From positions 141,013-205,012 of the forward strand of contig NZ_QUGI01000006.1 of NCBI RefSeq assembly GCF_003478995.1: 64,000 nucleotides of DNA, given 5' to 3'. The DNA is from Pseudoflavonifractor sp. AF19-9AC (lineage in GTDB: Bacteria; Bacillota; Clostridia; Oscillospirales; Oscillospiraceae). A program made the position numbers and the translations under genes. This document shows, in pieces, positions 42,764-51,497 of this stretch (position 1 is the stretch's first letter; each line of letters opens with the position of its first letter). The notes beneath the pieces are model-generated. The model did not search any database, was not told where the DNA came from, and worked only from the letters and a program-made list of their open reading frames with translations.

Positions 42764-43060
42764 ATGACGAAAAAAATGCGTTTTGCCGCCGCCTGCGGGG
42801 CGGCGCTGCTGGTGTTTGCTCTGTTCTTCTCCGTATTTTTTGTCGTCGCTGAGGCGGACCACGACTGTATCGGCGAACACTGTACCATCTGCCATCAGAT
42901 CCACATCTGCCAAAAGCTGCTGGAGCAGCTCTCCGCGGCCCACACAGCCTTGGCCGGAGGAGCGGTGCTCGGCTTCTCCATGCTGCTCCTCGTCCTGCGG
43001 ACGTGGAACGTCTTTGCTGCCTCTTCCCCGGTTTTGTGGAAGGTAAAACTGCTGAATTAA
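42764..43060 (+). CDS. small Cys/His-rich two-helix protein
   Basis: A 98-residue protein: signal-like helix (about 7-28), then the segment DHDCIGEHCTICHQIHICQK with four Cys and four His, then a second helix (about 60-80). The Cys/His segment would lie outside the membrane and could bind zinc. ATG at 42764 has GGGGGGAGAAG. Its place between zur and znuA supports a zinc role; the family is not known to me. Confidence 0.65.
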   Translation: MTKKMRFAAACGAALLVFALFFSVFFVVAEADHDCIGEHCTICHQIHICQKLLEQLSAAHTALAGGAVLGFSMLLLVLRTWNVFAASSPVLWKVKLLN

Positions 43061-43074
43061 ACAGAACGCCAATG

Positions 43075-43140
43075 ACAAGGGGATCGGTCTGCCCATCCGG
43101 ACAGGCTTTTCTGGCGCATGCCCGGAGCCCCTTGTATTTT
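43075..43140 (+). terminator. terminator between zur and znuA
   Basis: ACAAGGGG (43075-43082) with CCCCTTGT (43128-43135) and inner pairing, followed by ATTTT. It may attenuate rather than end transcription, since znuA starts only 46 bases later. Confidence 0.7.
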
Positions 43141-43185
43141 TGCGCCCATTTTTCAGTTTCTGTATGAATTCGGAGGTTTTATCCT

Positions 43186-44193
43186 ATGAAAAAAGCAATA
43201 TCTATCGCTCTCTGCCTTGCGCTGGCCGCAGGGATTATGTCCGGCTGCGGCACCGCGTCCGCCCCGGAACGCGGCGGCGAAACGCTGCGGATCGTCACCA
43301 CCATTTTCCCGGAGTATGACTGGGTGCGGGAGATCCTGGGGGATCGGGCCAACCATGTGGAGCTGACGATGCTCCTGGATGATGGCGTAGATCTCCACAG
43401 CTTCCAGCCCACCGCCGATGATATGGTCACCATTTCCAACTGTGACCTGTTTCTCTACACAGGAGGAGCGTCGGACTCCTGGGTGGAGGACGCCCTGGCT
43501 AACGCCGGCAATCCCGATCTGGTGGCCATGAACCTGATGGAGGTGCTGGGGGACGGCGTAAAAACAGAGGAAGTGGTTGAGGGAATGCAGGAGAGCGAGC
43601 ATCATCACCACGGGGAAGAAAAGCATCACGAGGACCACGACCACGAGGACCACGATCATGCGGACGAGCACATCTGGCTGTCTTTGAAGCATGCCGCGGT
43701 GCTCTGCGACGCTATTGCAGATGCTTTGGGCGTCATCGACCCCGCGCATCAGGAGACTTACGCCGAAAATGCCGCCGCTTATATCCAGAAGCTCAGTACC
43801 CTGGATGGGCAGTATCAGGCTGCCGTGGACGCCGCTTCCACCCGCACCCTGCTCTTTGCCGACCGGTTCCCCTTCCGGTATCTGGCGGACGACTATGGGC
43901 TTACCTACTATGCCGCCTTTTCCGGCTGCTCGGCGGAAACGGAGGCCAGCTTTGAGACGGTGGCCTTCCTGGCCGGTAAGGTGGACGAGCTGTCCCTGCC
44001 CTGTGTGCTGACCATCGAAGGCGCCGCGCACAATATTGCCCAGACCGTCGTGGCAAACACCAGCGCCAAAAACCAGGAGATCCTGGTATTGGACTCCATG
44101 CAGTCGGTAACAGCTGCTGATGTGGAGGGGGGAGCTACCTACCTGGGCATGATGGAGCAAAACTTGGAGACCCTGAAAACCGCCCTGGGCTGA
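43186..44193 (+). CDS. znuA: zinc ABC transporter substrate-binding lipoprotein
   Basis: A 335-residue solute-binding protein. It has a lipoprotein signal with the lipobox cysteine in MSGCGT (about residue 20). The cluster A-1 fold is shown by IVTTIFPEYDWVREI. A His/Asp/Glu-rich loop at about 140-165 (many HH, HD and EH pairs) is the zinc-collecting loop typical of ZnuA and absent from manganese homologues. It delivers Zn(II) to ZnuB. ATG at 43186 with CGGAGG. Confidence 0.92.
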   Translation: MKKAISIALCLALAAGIMSGCGTASAPERGGETLRIVTTIFPEYDWVREILGDRANHVELTMLLDDGVDLHSFQPTADDMVTISNCDLFLYTGGASDSWVEDALANAGNPDLVAMNLMEVLGDGVKTEEVVEGMQESEHHHHGEEKHHEDHDHEDHDHADEHIWLSLKHAAVLCDAIADALGVIDPAHQETYAENAAAYIQKLSTLDGQYQAAVDAASTRTLLFADRFPFRYLADDYGLTYYAAFSGCSAETEASFETVAFLAGKVDELSLPCVLTIEGAAHNIAQTVVANTSAKNQEILVLDSMQSVTAADVEGGATYLGMMEQNLETLKTALG

Positions 44194-44208
44194 GAGGAGG
44201 GCCATCAC

Positions 44209-44931
44209 ATGATCCAGATGAACTGCCAGGGCCTGACCCTGGGCTATGATTCTGCTCTGGTGCGGGATCTGAGCTTTACCGTGAGCATCGGGGACTACCT
44301 GTGCATCCTGGGGGAAAACGGCGCTGGAAAATCCACCCTGATGAAGACCATCCTGGGCCTGCTGACGCCCCTGGAGGGCTCGGTGACCCTGAGCGGTGGG
44401 GTGGGCGCCAATGAGATCGGATACCTGCCCCAGCAGACCCAGGCCCAGCGGGATTTTCCCGCCACTGTCTGGGAAGTGGCTCTGTCCGGCTGCCAGGGGC
44501 GGTGCGGCCTGCGCCCCTTTTACACCAGGGCGGAAAAGGAGCTGGCCCGGCAGTCCCTCCGGCGCATGGATATGGAACGATTCTCCAGGCGATGCTATCG
44601 GGAGCTGTCGGGGGGCCAGCAGCAGCGGGTGCTGCTGGCCCGGGCTCTTTGCGCCGCCCGGAAGATGCTGCTGCTGGACGAGCCAGTGGCCGGACTGGAT
44701 CCGGCGGCCAGCCGGGAGCTGTATCAGGTCATTGCCCGGCTGAATCAAAAGGATGGCATGACCATCCTGATGATCTCCCACGACGTGGAGGCCGCTCTCC
44801 ACTACGCCAGCCACATCCTCTATCTGGGGGAGCAGGTGTTTTTCGGAACCCGGGATGCCTTTGTCCGATCCACTCCCGGTCGTGGAATTCTGAAACCGAG
44901 AGGAGGCAGCGACCATGGAATTGCTGATTGA
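44209..44931 (+). CDS. znuC: zinc ABC transporter ATPase
   Basis: A 240-residue ATPase with Walker A GENGAGKST (about 37-45), LSGGQQQRVL and Walker B MLLLDEPVAGLD. It energises the permease ZnuB. ATG at 44209 with GAGGAGGGC, 15 bases after znuA. The stop lies 17 bases inside znuB. Confidence 0.92.
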   Translation: MIQMNCQGLTLGYDSALVRDLSFTVSIGDYLCILGENGAGKSTLMKTILGLLTPLEGSVTLSGGVGANEIGYLPQQTQAQRDFPATVWEVALSGCQGRCGLRPFYTRAEKELARQSLRRMDMERFSRRCYRELSGGQQQRVLLARALCAARKMLLLDEPVAGLDPAASRELYQVIARLNQKDGMTILMISHDVEAALHYASHILYLGEQVFFGTRDAFVRSTPGRGILKPRGGSDHGIAD

Positions 44932-45760
44932 GAAGCTGGTCCAATACTGGGCCTATCCCTTCGTCCGCTACGCCCTTGTGGTGGGCGTGCTGGTGGCCCT
45001 GTGCGCATCGCTGCTGGGGGTCACGCTGGTGCTCAAGCGGTTTTCCTTTATCGGGGACGGGTTGTCCCATGTGGCCTTCGGGGCCATGTCGGTGGCCTCT
45101 GTTTTGAACCTGATCAATGACATGCCGCTGGTCATGGGCATCACGGTGCTGTGTGCCATCCTTTTGCTGGGGGCGGGTCAGAATTCCAAAATCAAAGGCG
45201 ACGCCGCCATGGCCATGCTCTCAGTGGGCGCGCTGGCCATAGGCTATTTGATGATGAATGTATTTTCCACCTCCACCAATCTGACGGGGGATGTCTGTAC
45301 CACCCTGTTCGGCTCCACCTCCATTCTCACTCTTACCCAGACCGAGGTCTGGATGTGTGCCGCACTATCGGTGGTGGTGGTGCTCTTGTACCTCTTTTTC
45401 TACCACAAGATCTTTGCCGTCACCTTTGATGAAAGCTTTGCTTCGGCCACTGGAACCAGAGGCAGGGTGTACAATCTGATTCTGGCGGTGGTGACGGCGG
45501 TGGTCATTGTGATGGCCATGAATCTGGTGGGATCTTTGCTGATCTCCGCCCTGGTGATCTTCCCGGCTATGTCCGCCATGAGATTGTTCAAAAGCTTCCG
45601 GGCCGTTACCATCTGTGCCGCTGTTCTCTCTGTATTTTGTGCCGCCGCAGGAATCATTACCTCCATTCTGGCCGGTACACCGGTGGGGTCCACCATTGTT
45701 GCCGTGCAAATTGCACTGTTTGTCCTTTGCTCCCTTGCAGGATGGATAGGAAGGAGATGA
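44915..45760 (+). CDS. znuB: zinc ABC transporter permease
   Basis: A 281-residue permease with about eight helices. VLKRFSFIGDGLSHVAFGA near residues 30-50 is characteristic of the ZnuB/MntB family. ATG at 44915 has AGAGGAGGCAG and lies within znuC. Partner of znuA and znuC. Confidence 0.92.
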   Translation: MELLIEKLVQYWAYPFVRYALVVGVLVALCASLLGVTLVLKRFSFIGDGLSHVAFGAMSVASVLNLINDMPLVMGITVLCAILLLGAGQNSKIKGDAAMAMLSVGALAIGYLMMNVFSTSTNLTGDVCTTLFGSTSILTLTQTEVWMCAALSVVVVLLYLFFYHKIFAVTFDESFASATGTRGRVYNLILAVVTAVVIVMAMNLVGSLLISALVIFPAMSAMRLFKSFRAVTICAAVLSVFCAAAGIITSILAGTPVGSTIVAVQIALFVLCSLAGWIGRR

Positions 45761-45763
45761 CCG

Positions 45764-46426
45764 ATGAAACGCCAAGCAATTTTGTTTCTGGCGGGGATGT
45801 TACTCTTGGCCTGCTCCGCATGTGGAAAAAATGAAGGCTCTGGGCAAGCTGAGAATCTGACACCGCCCACTGTTTCTCAACAGGCGGAAGCAACTCCGGA
45901 GGGTACACCATCCGCCGAATCCGAATTGCCCGGGGAAGAACCGCTGCCGGCAGAAGGCGGGGATGGGCAGGGAGACGGCCCGGCGCCTCCGGTTGTCGGT
46001 TTCGCGCCGGAAGAGGGAGAGACAGAAAACCCGGCTGCGGATCCGCAGCCGGATTCTCAGGAAGTGACCACGGTGTCCGTGGATGTGGATCTGACCACCC
46101 TCAGCAGCACCATGGTCTACGCGGAAGTGTTCAACATGATGATGTCGCCGGATGACTATATCGGAAAAACCATCCGCATAACGGGAATTTTCACGGTATA
46201 TCAGGACCCTGAGACGAAACAGGTCTACTGTGGCGTGATTGTACAGGACGCCACCGCCTGCTGTGCGCAGGGGTTTGATATCGCCATGCCCGAAAACGCC
46301 CTCTATCCTCAGGACTATCCCCCCGCCGAATCGGAAGTGACTGTTGTGGGAGAGCTTCAGGCGGATCGTTCCATGGAAGAATACGGGATGATCTTTCTCC
46401 GGTTGGAAAATGTGACATTTGAATAA
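45764..46426 (+). CDS. lipoprotein of the zinc operon
   Basis: A 220-residue protein with a lipoprotein signal (LLLACSACG, lipid Cys at about 16 or 19), a long Pro/Glu/Gly-rich spacer (about 25-105) and a folded C-terminal domain (about 110-220) with an OB-like pattern (IGKTIRITGIFTVYQD...YCGVIVQDATACC). It starts four bases after the znuB stop with GGAAGGAGATGACCG ahead, so it belongs to the zinc operon. Function unknown; surface zinc capture is possible. Confidence 0.7.
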   Translation: MKRQAILFLAGMLLLACSACGKNEGSGQAENLTPPTVSQQAEATPEGTPSAESELPGEEPLPAEGGDGQGDGPAPPVVGFAPEEGETENPAADPQPDSQEVTTVSVDVDLTTLSSTMVYAEVFNMMMSPDDYIGKTIRITGIFTVYQDPETKQVYCGVIVQDATACCAQGFDIAMPENALYPQDYPPAESEVTVVGELQADRSMEEYGMIFLRLENVTFE

Positions 46427-46449
46427 GCGCCCCGGATCCCGCGGCCCGA

Positions 46450-46470
46450 AACGCCAGGCACGGCGTTTTT
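46450..46470 (+). terminator. terminator of the zinc operon
   Basis: AACGCC (46450-46455) pairs with GGCGTT (46462-46467), followed by TTTT. Confidence 0.8.
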
Positions 46471-46501
46471 TCTGCGTGCTTGCCGCAAGCCGGCTTTCCA
46501 C

Positions 46502-46538
46502 GCAAGGGAAGGCTTCTTCGTACCCCGCCTTCCCTTGC
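46502..46538. other. strong isolated hairpin
   Basis: GCAAGGGAAGGC (46502-46513) pairs perfectly with GCCTTCCCTTGC (46527-46538). It follows the zinc operon terminator; nothing else is recognised in 46540-46740. Confidence 0.5.
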
Positions 46539-46745
46539 TGGCAGTGCGGGCATAATTTTGTCAAGCACCTGCGCTGACCGCTGTTTATCATGGGGATCCC
46601 AGGGCGGCCAAGCCATGATTGACCCTCTGCCCATGCAAATGTCCATTATGATCCACGGATGCTTCAGAATAGCACCTCTGATTCCATCTGAAAAAATCTG
46701 CTTCTATTCTGCGGATGCCGGCCTTCAGGAATACACGGTATGTCA

Positions 46746-46799
46746 TTGACATCTGATGCAGGCAGTGCTAAAATCAAGAGGAGTTAGCTATGACTAACC
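46746..46799 (+). promoter_or_regulatory. promoter and DtxR-type operator of ZIP gene
   Basis: TTGACA (46746-46751), 17-base spacer, TAAAAT (46769-46774). The box AGTTAGCTATGACTAACC (46782-46799) covers the transcription start region. Confidence 0.85.
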
Positions 46800-46822
46800 A
46801 CTGCGCTTGAAGGAGGTTTCAC

Positions 46823-47626
46823 TTGGATCATACCGTATTGCTTGCTTTTTTTCTGACACTGCTGGCTGGGCTCAGCACCGGGATCGGCAGCTACATCGCG
46901 TTTCTCTGCCGGCACACCAACCGGAAATTTTTGTCGGTTTCCCTGGGCTTTTCCGCCGGCGTCATGATCTATGTCTCGATGATCGAGATATTTTTCAAGG
47001 CACAGGATGCGTTGATTGCCGAAATGGGGACCCGCCCCGGCAGCTGGGCAACGGTTGCGGCGTTTTTTGGCGGCATGCTGGTGATTGCTGTCATTGATAA
47101 GCTGATCCCCTCTGCGGAGAATCCCCACGAAGTAAAGCTCATGGAGGACGCGGAGAAGGGTGCCCATCAGCCGGGGCGTTTGATGCGTATGGGTGTCTTT
47201 ACGGCACTGGCCATTGCTATCCACAACTTTCCGGAGGGGCTTGCCACCTTTGTATCGGCTCTGCAGGAACCCGGCGTAGCCATTCCCATTGTAGTAGCTA
47301 TCGCGATCCACAATATTCCGGAGGGTATCGCGGTATCCGTGCCCATCTATCAGGCCACGGGTTCCCGGCGAAAAGCTTTTTGCTATTCCTTCCTCTCCGG
47401 GCTGGCGGAGCCCTTGGGGGCGCTGCTTGGCTGGTTGGTTTTACGCCCGGTGATGAGCGACACCGTGTTTGGAGTGCTGTTTGCCGGAGTCGCCGGGATT
47501 ATGGTATTTATCTCCTTTGATGAATTGCTCCCTGCCGCCCGGGAATGCGGGGATCACCATCTGTCCATCTATGGCCTGATTTCCGGCATGGTGGTGATGG
47601 CGGTCAGCTTGCTGTTGTTTTTATAG
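46823..47626 (+). CDS. zupT: ZIP-family metal permease
   Basis: A 267-residue ZIP transporter with eight helices. The two metal-site motifs HNFPEGLATF (about 135) and HNIPEGIAVS (about 165) are intact, typical of ZupT, which imports divalent iron, manganese or zinc. It starts with TTG at 46823 after AAGGAGG. Its operator is of DtxR rather than Zur type, so iron or manganese is the likely main cargo here. A relic of a similar gene lies at 39922. Confidence 0.9.
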   Translation: MDHTVLLAFFLTLLAGLSTGIGSYIAFLCRHTNRKFLSVSLGFSAGVMIYVSMIEIFFKAQDALIAEMGTRPGSWATVAAFFGGMLVIAVIDKLIPSAENPHEVKLMEDAEKGAHQPGRLMRMGVFTALAIAIHNFPEGLATFVSALQEPGVAIPIVVAIAIHNIPEGIAVSVPIYQATGSRRKAFCYSFLSGLAEPLGALLGWLVLRPVMSDTVFGVLFAGVAGIMVFISFDELLPAARECGDHHLSIYGLISGMVVMAVSLLLFL

Positions 47627-47714
47627 ATCGCTCCCCCGGAATGCCGGTTTGAACGACCTCTGGAGAGGGGGCGGTTTCCGGTGCACAGGAAGGGCGATCC
47701 GCTTCAAGGGACTC

Positions 47715-47770
47715 TTGACGGCGCGCCTTCCGGTTGTTATAATTTCATCAGCGGTTAGCTATTGCTAACC
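47715..47770 (+). promoter_or_regulatory. promoter and DtxR-type operator of dps
   Basis: TTGACG (47715-47720), 17-base spacer, TATAAT (47738-47743), then the box GGTTAGCTATTGCTAACC (47753-47770) about ten bases after the -10. Confidence 0.88.
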
Positions 47771-47879
47771 GACATCAAAGGATGCGGCTCTCCCAAGGGG
47801 GCAGGTTCCATTCCATGAGGCCCGATCCCGGCCTGATGGGCCGCTGAAAAAGACTTCATCTGCTGAAAGGAGCATCTCC

Positions 47880-48320
47880 ATGAAACACGAACTATCCGCT
47901 GACCTGAACCGCTATCTGGCCAATGTGGCCGTGGAGTATGTGAAACTCCACAACCTCCACTGGAATGTGGTGGGATCGAGCTTCAAGCAGGTACACGAAT
48001 ACCTGGAGACGCTGTACGACGGCTTTGCCGGCGTGATGGACACCGTGGCCGAGCTGCTGAAGATCCACGACGCTTCTCCGCTGGCCTCTATGAAGGATTA
48101 CCTGGCCGCAGCCACCCTTCAGGAACTGGATTCCGCAGAGCTGCCCGCCGTCGAGGCGCTGGCCGTCGTGCGGGGCGATCTGCTGGTGCTGAAGGCTCAA
48201 GCCGAGGAAATCCGCGTCGGCGCCGAGGAGACCGGGATGTATGACGTGGCCTCCGCCATGGAGGACCAGCTCACCGATTACAACAAGACCCTCTGGTTCC
48301 TTCGGGCCATGGGCAAATAA
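47880..48320 (+). CDS. dps: Dps-family ferritin-like protein
   Basis: A 146-residue four-helix protein with LHNLHWNVVG (about 22-31), carrying the His and the following D/E (YDGFAGVMDTVAE) ferroxidase residues of Dps. It stores iron as ferric mineral and protects DNA from peroxide. ATG at 47880 after AAAGGAGCATCTCC. Iron-storage genes under iron-repressor operators may be repressed or activated; direction cannot be read. Confidence 0.9.
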   Translation: MKHELSADLNRYLANVAVEYVKLHNLHWNVVGSSFKQVHEYLETLYDGFAGVMDTVAELLKIHDASPLASMKDYLAAATLQELDSAELPAVEALAVVRGDLLVLKAQAEEIRVGAEETGMYDVASAMEDQLTDYNKTLWFLRAMGK

Positions 48321-48389
48321 AAGACGCAGGTGAGCTCACTGGGGGGTGCGTTACGGGCGGCGGCCCAGCGCGGCGGAACAGGAGGCGGC

Positions 48390-48944
48390 ATGATTACTTT
48401 AACGGAAAGCATTCACATCGACGCGCCTTTTGAGGCGCTCTGCGCCTGGGTGGACAACTTTGAGCGGGAGTTCGTCCGCTGGAGCCCCTATCATCTGGAG
48501 TGCCAGCTGCTCACTGGCGGGATCGGTAAAGGAGACCGAGTGCGATTTTACGAGATCGTCATGGGAAGGGACTACGACGTGACCGGCACCATCGTGGAAT
48601 CGGAGCAGGACACGGATCGCTTCCGCTTTACCTTCCGAAGCGACGCCGGAACGGCCCGGATTACCTTCGAGGGGCGTCGAACCGCCAAGGGCTGCTTTTT
48701 TACGCATACGGAATCCTTCGGCCTGGGCGCCCCTGTCATCGGCCCCATCATCAATTTTATCCTGTTCCGTGTTTTGTACCGGAAGAAGGCCGACTGGGAG
48801 CTCATACGGGCCGACATGGCACTGGACAACCGCTACCTGGCGGAGATCCTGACCAGCGGAACCCATCCGGCCCGGATTGCGCCGGAGCGGCTGAAGCATA
48901 TGCCGCCCGGCCGCCCGTCTTCTGCTCCGGGCAAAAGGAGATGA
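48390..48944 (+). CDS. SRPBCC (START-like) family protein
   Basis: A 184-residue protein starting MITLTESIHIDAPFEALCAWV, with beta-strand-rich polyketide-cyclase/START-like fold and a membrane-reaching hydrophobic segment around 110-130. ATG at 48390 has AGGAGGCGGC; the longer frame from 48330 is rejected. It follows dps by 69 bases and may share its transcript. Ligand unknown. Confidence 0.7.
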   Translation: MITLTESIHIDAPFEALCAWVDNFEREFVRWSPYHLECQLLTGGIGKGDRVRFYEIVMGRDYDVTGTIVESEQDTDRFRFTFRSDAGTARITFEGRRTAKGCFFTHTESFGLGAPVIGPIINFILFRVLYRKKADWELIRADMALDNRYLAEILTSGTHPARIAPERLKHMPPGRPSSAPGKRR

Positions 48945-49081
48945 TCCCGTGGGCCGGAAAAGCGTCACATGGGAAAAGCCTTACGCAAGCGGGGCGCGCG
49001 GTATTCAAAGCCCCGCGCCATCCGCTTCCCAGTCAGTCGATTGCCGGAGCTGCGTGATCTATGGAAACGAGGTGAGACCCG

Positions 49082-50023
49082 GTGCAGGAGCTGAACTACC
49101 TGAAAGATAAAGTTATAACACCAGGGCCGGCACCCTTTGTCAGCCATGCCACATATCCTGTGGACGATGGCCATGCAGATCTTTGGCTCTATGATATTTT
49201 TCCGGGCGTACAGCTGATGGTGACGGATTTTGCCTGTGAGACCTGCTTTCAGGATGGCATGGAACAGGATGTGATCGGCATTCATCACTGTGCCCGCGGG
49301 CGGTTTGAATGCGTCTTTGACCGCTGGAACTACGTCTATATGGGCGAAGGGGACATTGCCCTCAACAGCATGCTGCACCCGCCCATCGGCGCCTCCTTCC
49401 CCCTGAAGGATTACTTTGGCTCTACCATCATCCTGTACCCCCAGACCTGTGACGATGTGCCGGAGCTGGCCGGTCTTGGGATCAGCGCCCGGGAGATTTT
49501 CCGGAAATACGGTCTGGCGGAACATTGCCGGGTCTTCCGCCGCAATGAGGCGGTGGAGCATGTTTATCGGGAGCTGTACGGAAGCCTGGCCAACCCCCGG
49601 TTGACCTTCCTGCGACTGAAGCTGCTGGAGCTGCTCTATCACATTCGGGCCGACCAGACTATTTTTGAGGAAAACCGTGGCTATCTGCCCAAGGCGCTGA
49701 CGGAAAAGATCAAACATGTGAAAGATCATATGCTCCAGAATGAGGACGGACGGATCAGTCTGAAGGAGCTTGCGGCGGAGCATGAAATCAGCCTGACCCA
49801 GTTGAAAGCCGGGTTCAAGCAAATCTATGGGGAGACTCCCTACGCCTATCTGCGCAGCTATAAAATGCACTGTGCGTCCCAGCGTCTTTTGGAGACAGAT
49901 CTCCAGATTGGAGAAATTGCTTTGGAACTGGGGTATCAGAATCCCAGCAAATTTGCCCAGGCATTCCGTGCGGTTGTAGGCTGCACTCCGGCCCAGTACC
50001 GGAGCGGCAGGAAAAACAAATAA
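49082..50023 (+). CDS. AraC-family regulator A, PchR/YbtA-like
   Basis: A 313-residue regulator. The N-terminal sensor (about 1-200) begins with an LxLYDIFPGVQLMVTDF pattern; the C-terminal double HTH (about 215-313) holds ISLKELAAEHEISLTQLKAGFKQIYG and IALELGYQNPSKFAQAFR. GTG at 49082 follows GAGGTGAGACCC. Proteins of this type sense imported iron chelates in other bacteria and activate their uptake genes. It lies just upstream of ECF module 1 and is followed by a terminator. Confidence 0.85.
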   Translation: MQELNYLKDKVITPGPAPFVSHATYPVDDGHADLWLYDIFPGVQLMVTDFACETCFQDGMEQDVIGIHHCARGRFECVFDRWNYVYMGEGDIALNSMLHPPIGASFPLKDYFGSTIILYPQTCDDVPELAGLGISAREIFRKYGLAEHCRVFRRNEAVEHVYRELYGSLANPRLTFLRLKLLELLYHIRADQTIFEENRGYLPKALTEKIKHVKDHMLQNEDGRISLKELAAEHEISLTQLKAGFKQIYGETPYAYLRSYKMHCASQRLLETDLQIGEIALELGYQNPSKFAQAFRAVVGCTPAQYRSGRKNK

Positions 50024-50032
50024 ATGCTTTCC

Positions 50033-50066
50033 AACATATCCCGCCTGACCGCGGGATATGTTTTTG
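50033..50066 (+). terminator. terminator after AraC A
   Basis: AACATATCCCGC (50033-50044) pairs with GCGGGATATGTT (50051-50062), then TTT. Confidence 0.9.
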
Positions 50067-50142
50067 ACCTTTTGGAGCATTTACGCCCTCAGCGGACTTT
50101 TTAGAGTGGAACAAAGAAATTGGATACCATATAATCATTGAA

Positions 50143-50160
50143 GGTTAGACATAGCTAACC
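50143..50160. promoter_or_regulatory. DtxR-type operator of ECF module 1
   Basis: GGTTAGACATAGCTAACC, with TATAAT at 50130-50135 just ahead of it. It is 40 bases before the S-component start. Confidence 0.85.
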
Positions 50161-50199
50161 AAGGGCAAAAGAAATTGATCTTGAAAGGCAGGATTCCAT

Positions 50200-50781
50200 A
50201 TGAAGTCCAAGTTGACCACAAAAGACTTGATCGCCGCTGGCGCGTTTGCCGCCATATATCTGGTGCTGCTGACGGTGCTCTCCACCATGGTGCTGCCCAT
50301 TGTTCCGGTGCTCTACCTGGCCACTCCGCTGATTGCCGGCATTGTATTGGGGACAGTTTATCTGCTGTATTGCGTGAAGGTACCTAAAACAGGCGCCATT
50401 TTCATTCTTGCGCTGCTGGTGGGCGCCATTACTTCCATGGCAAGTATTTACCCTCTGATCGCCGCAGTGGTATGGGGCGTGGTTGCGGAAGGGATCGCGT
50501 GGGGGAAACGGAGACGCTCGCCCACTGCGCTGGCCGCCAGCTACTGCGTGTTCAATCTGACATCCATGGGGCCCTTTTTCTCCCTGCTGTTGGCAAAGGA
50601 TGCCTTTCTGTCCACCTGCGCGACCTACTATGGCCAGGAGTACGCCGATGCCATTGACCGCCTGACGTCCGACTGGATCATTGCCGTATTTGTTGCTTTG
50701 GCGCTGTTGGGCGGCATCCTGGGAGGAATGTTCGGAAAGAAACTGCTGAAAAAGCATTTTTCAAAGGTCGGGGCAGTGTGA
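50200..50781 (+). CDS. ECF transporter S component 1
   Basis: A 193-residue substrate-binding membrane protein with about six helices. The start KLTTKDLIAAGAFAAIYLVL resembles the MptD/Trep_Strep family of S components, and VKVPKTGAIF is shared with the copies at 55145 and 63651. It binds the substrate outside and presents it to the T and A subunits. ATG at 50200 has AAAGGCAGG. Substrate unknown; iron-type control points to a metal complex, haem or related compound. Confidence 0.85.
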   Translation: MKSKLTTKDLIAAGAFAAIYLVLLTVLSTMVLPIVPVLYLATPLIAGIVLGTVYLLYCVKVPKTGAIFILALLVGAITSMASIYPLIAAVVWGVVAEGIAWGKRRRSPTALAASYCVFNLTSMGPFFSLLLAKDAFLSTCATYYGQEYADAIDRLTSDWIIAVFVALALLGGILGGMFGKKLLKKHFSKVGAV

Positions 50782-51482
50782 GTGGGCAGGTGCACAGTCG
50801 TTTTCACCCCGATCCAAGAAGTAAATTGGCCCTGTTTGTGGCGGCTTGTCTCTGCGTTTTTTCCGGGATGACCCGGATGCAGGAGATCGTCCTTCTGCTC
50901 CTCTGCATCGTTGTCCTGCTGTTGAGTAAAAAAGCTGGAAGGGCGGTGGCGGTGGTTCTGCTGTTTCTTCTGATGACGCTGGGAGACCATTTGCTGGTGA
51001 GCCGGCTTTCCGGGGTGGCTCAGTATGCCGTGCTGATGATCTGCCATGTGCTGCGGTTCCTTTTGCCGCTGGCCGTCTCTTTCTACCTGGTCACAAAGAC
51101 GGTGACGGTGGGGGCTTACATCAGTGCCTTTACCGCCATGCGCCTGCCGGGGTTGGTGGTCATCCCCATGGCCGTAATGTTTCGTTTTGTTCCCACCATG
51201 ACGGAGGAGTGGCAGGCGGTTTCTCAGGCTTTGCGCCTCCGGGGGCTGGGAGCCACGGGAATCAACAGCATCCTCCACCCCATGCGGCTGCTGGAGTATC
51301 TTCTGGTCCCGTTTCTCCTCCGGTGCTCGGAGGTGGTGGACGAAATGTCGGCGGCGGTTATGGCCAGGGGCTTTGACAAGGATCGGCCCAGGACCAACTA
51401 CCTGGAACTCAAACTGGGCGTATTGGACTGGGTTTTGATCCTTGCGTCACTGGCGGTCACAGTATGGAATCTGGCGTTTTGA
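50778..51482 (+). CDS. ECF transporter T component 1
   Basis: A 234-residue scaffold permease. The coupling motifs are ALRLRG (about 152) and VMARGF (about 193), both matching the conserved ARG-type coupling helices that bind the ATPases. The GTG start overlaps the S gene's stop (GTGA). It links S component and ATPase. Confidence 0.87.
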   Translation: MSGQVHSRFHPDPRSKLALFVAACLCVFSGMTRMQEIVLLLLCIVVLLLSKKAGRAVAVVLLFLLMTLGDHLLVSRLSGVAQYAVLMICHVLRFLLPLAVSFYLVTKTVTVGAYISAFTAMRLPGLVVIPMAVMFRFVPTMTEEWQAVSQALRLRGLGATGINSILHPMRLLEYLLVPFLLRCSEVVDEMSAAVMARGFDKDRPRTNYLELKLGVLDWVLILASLAVTVWNLAF

Positions 51483-51497
51483 AAGGGGAGCAGCCCG

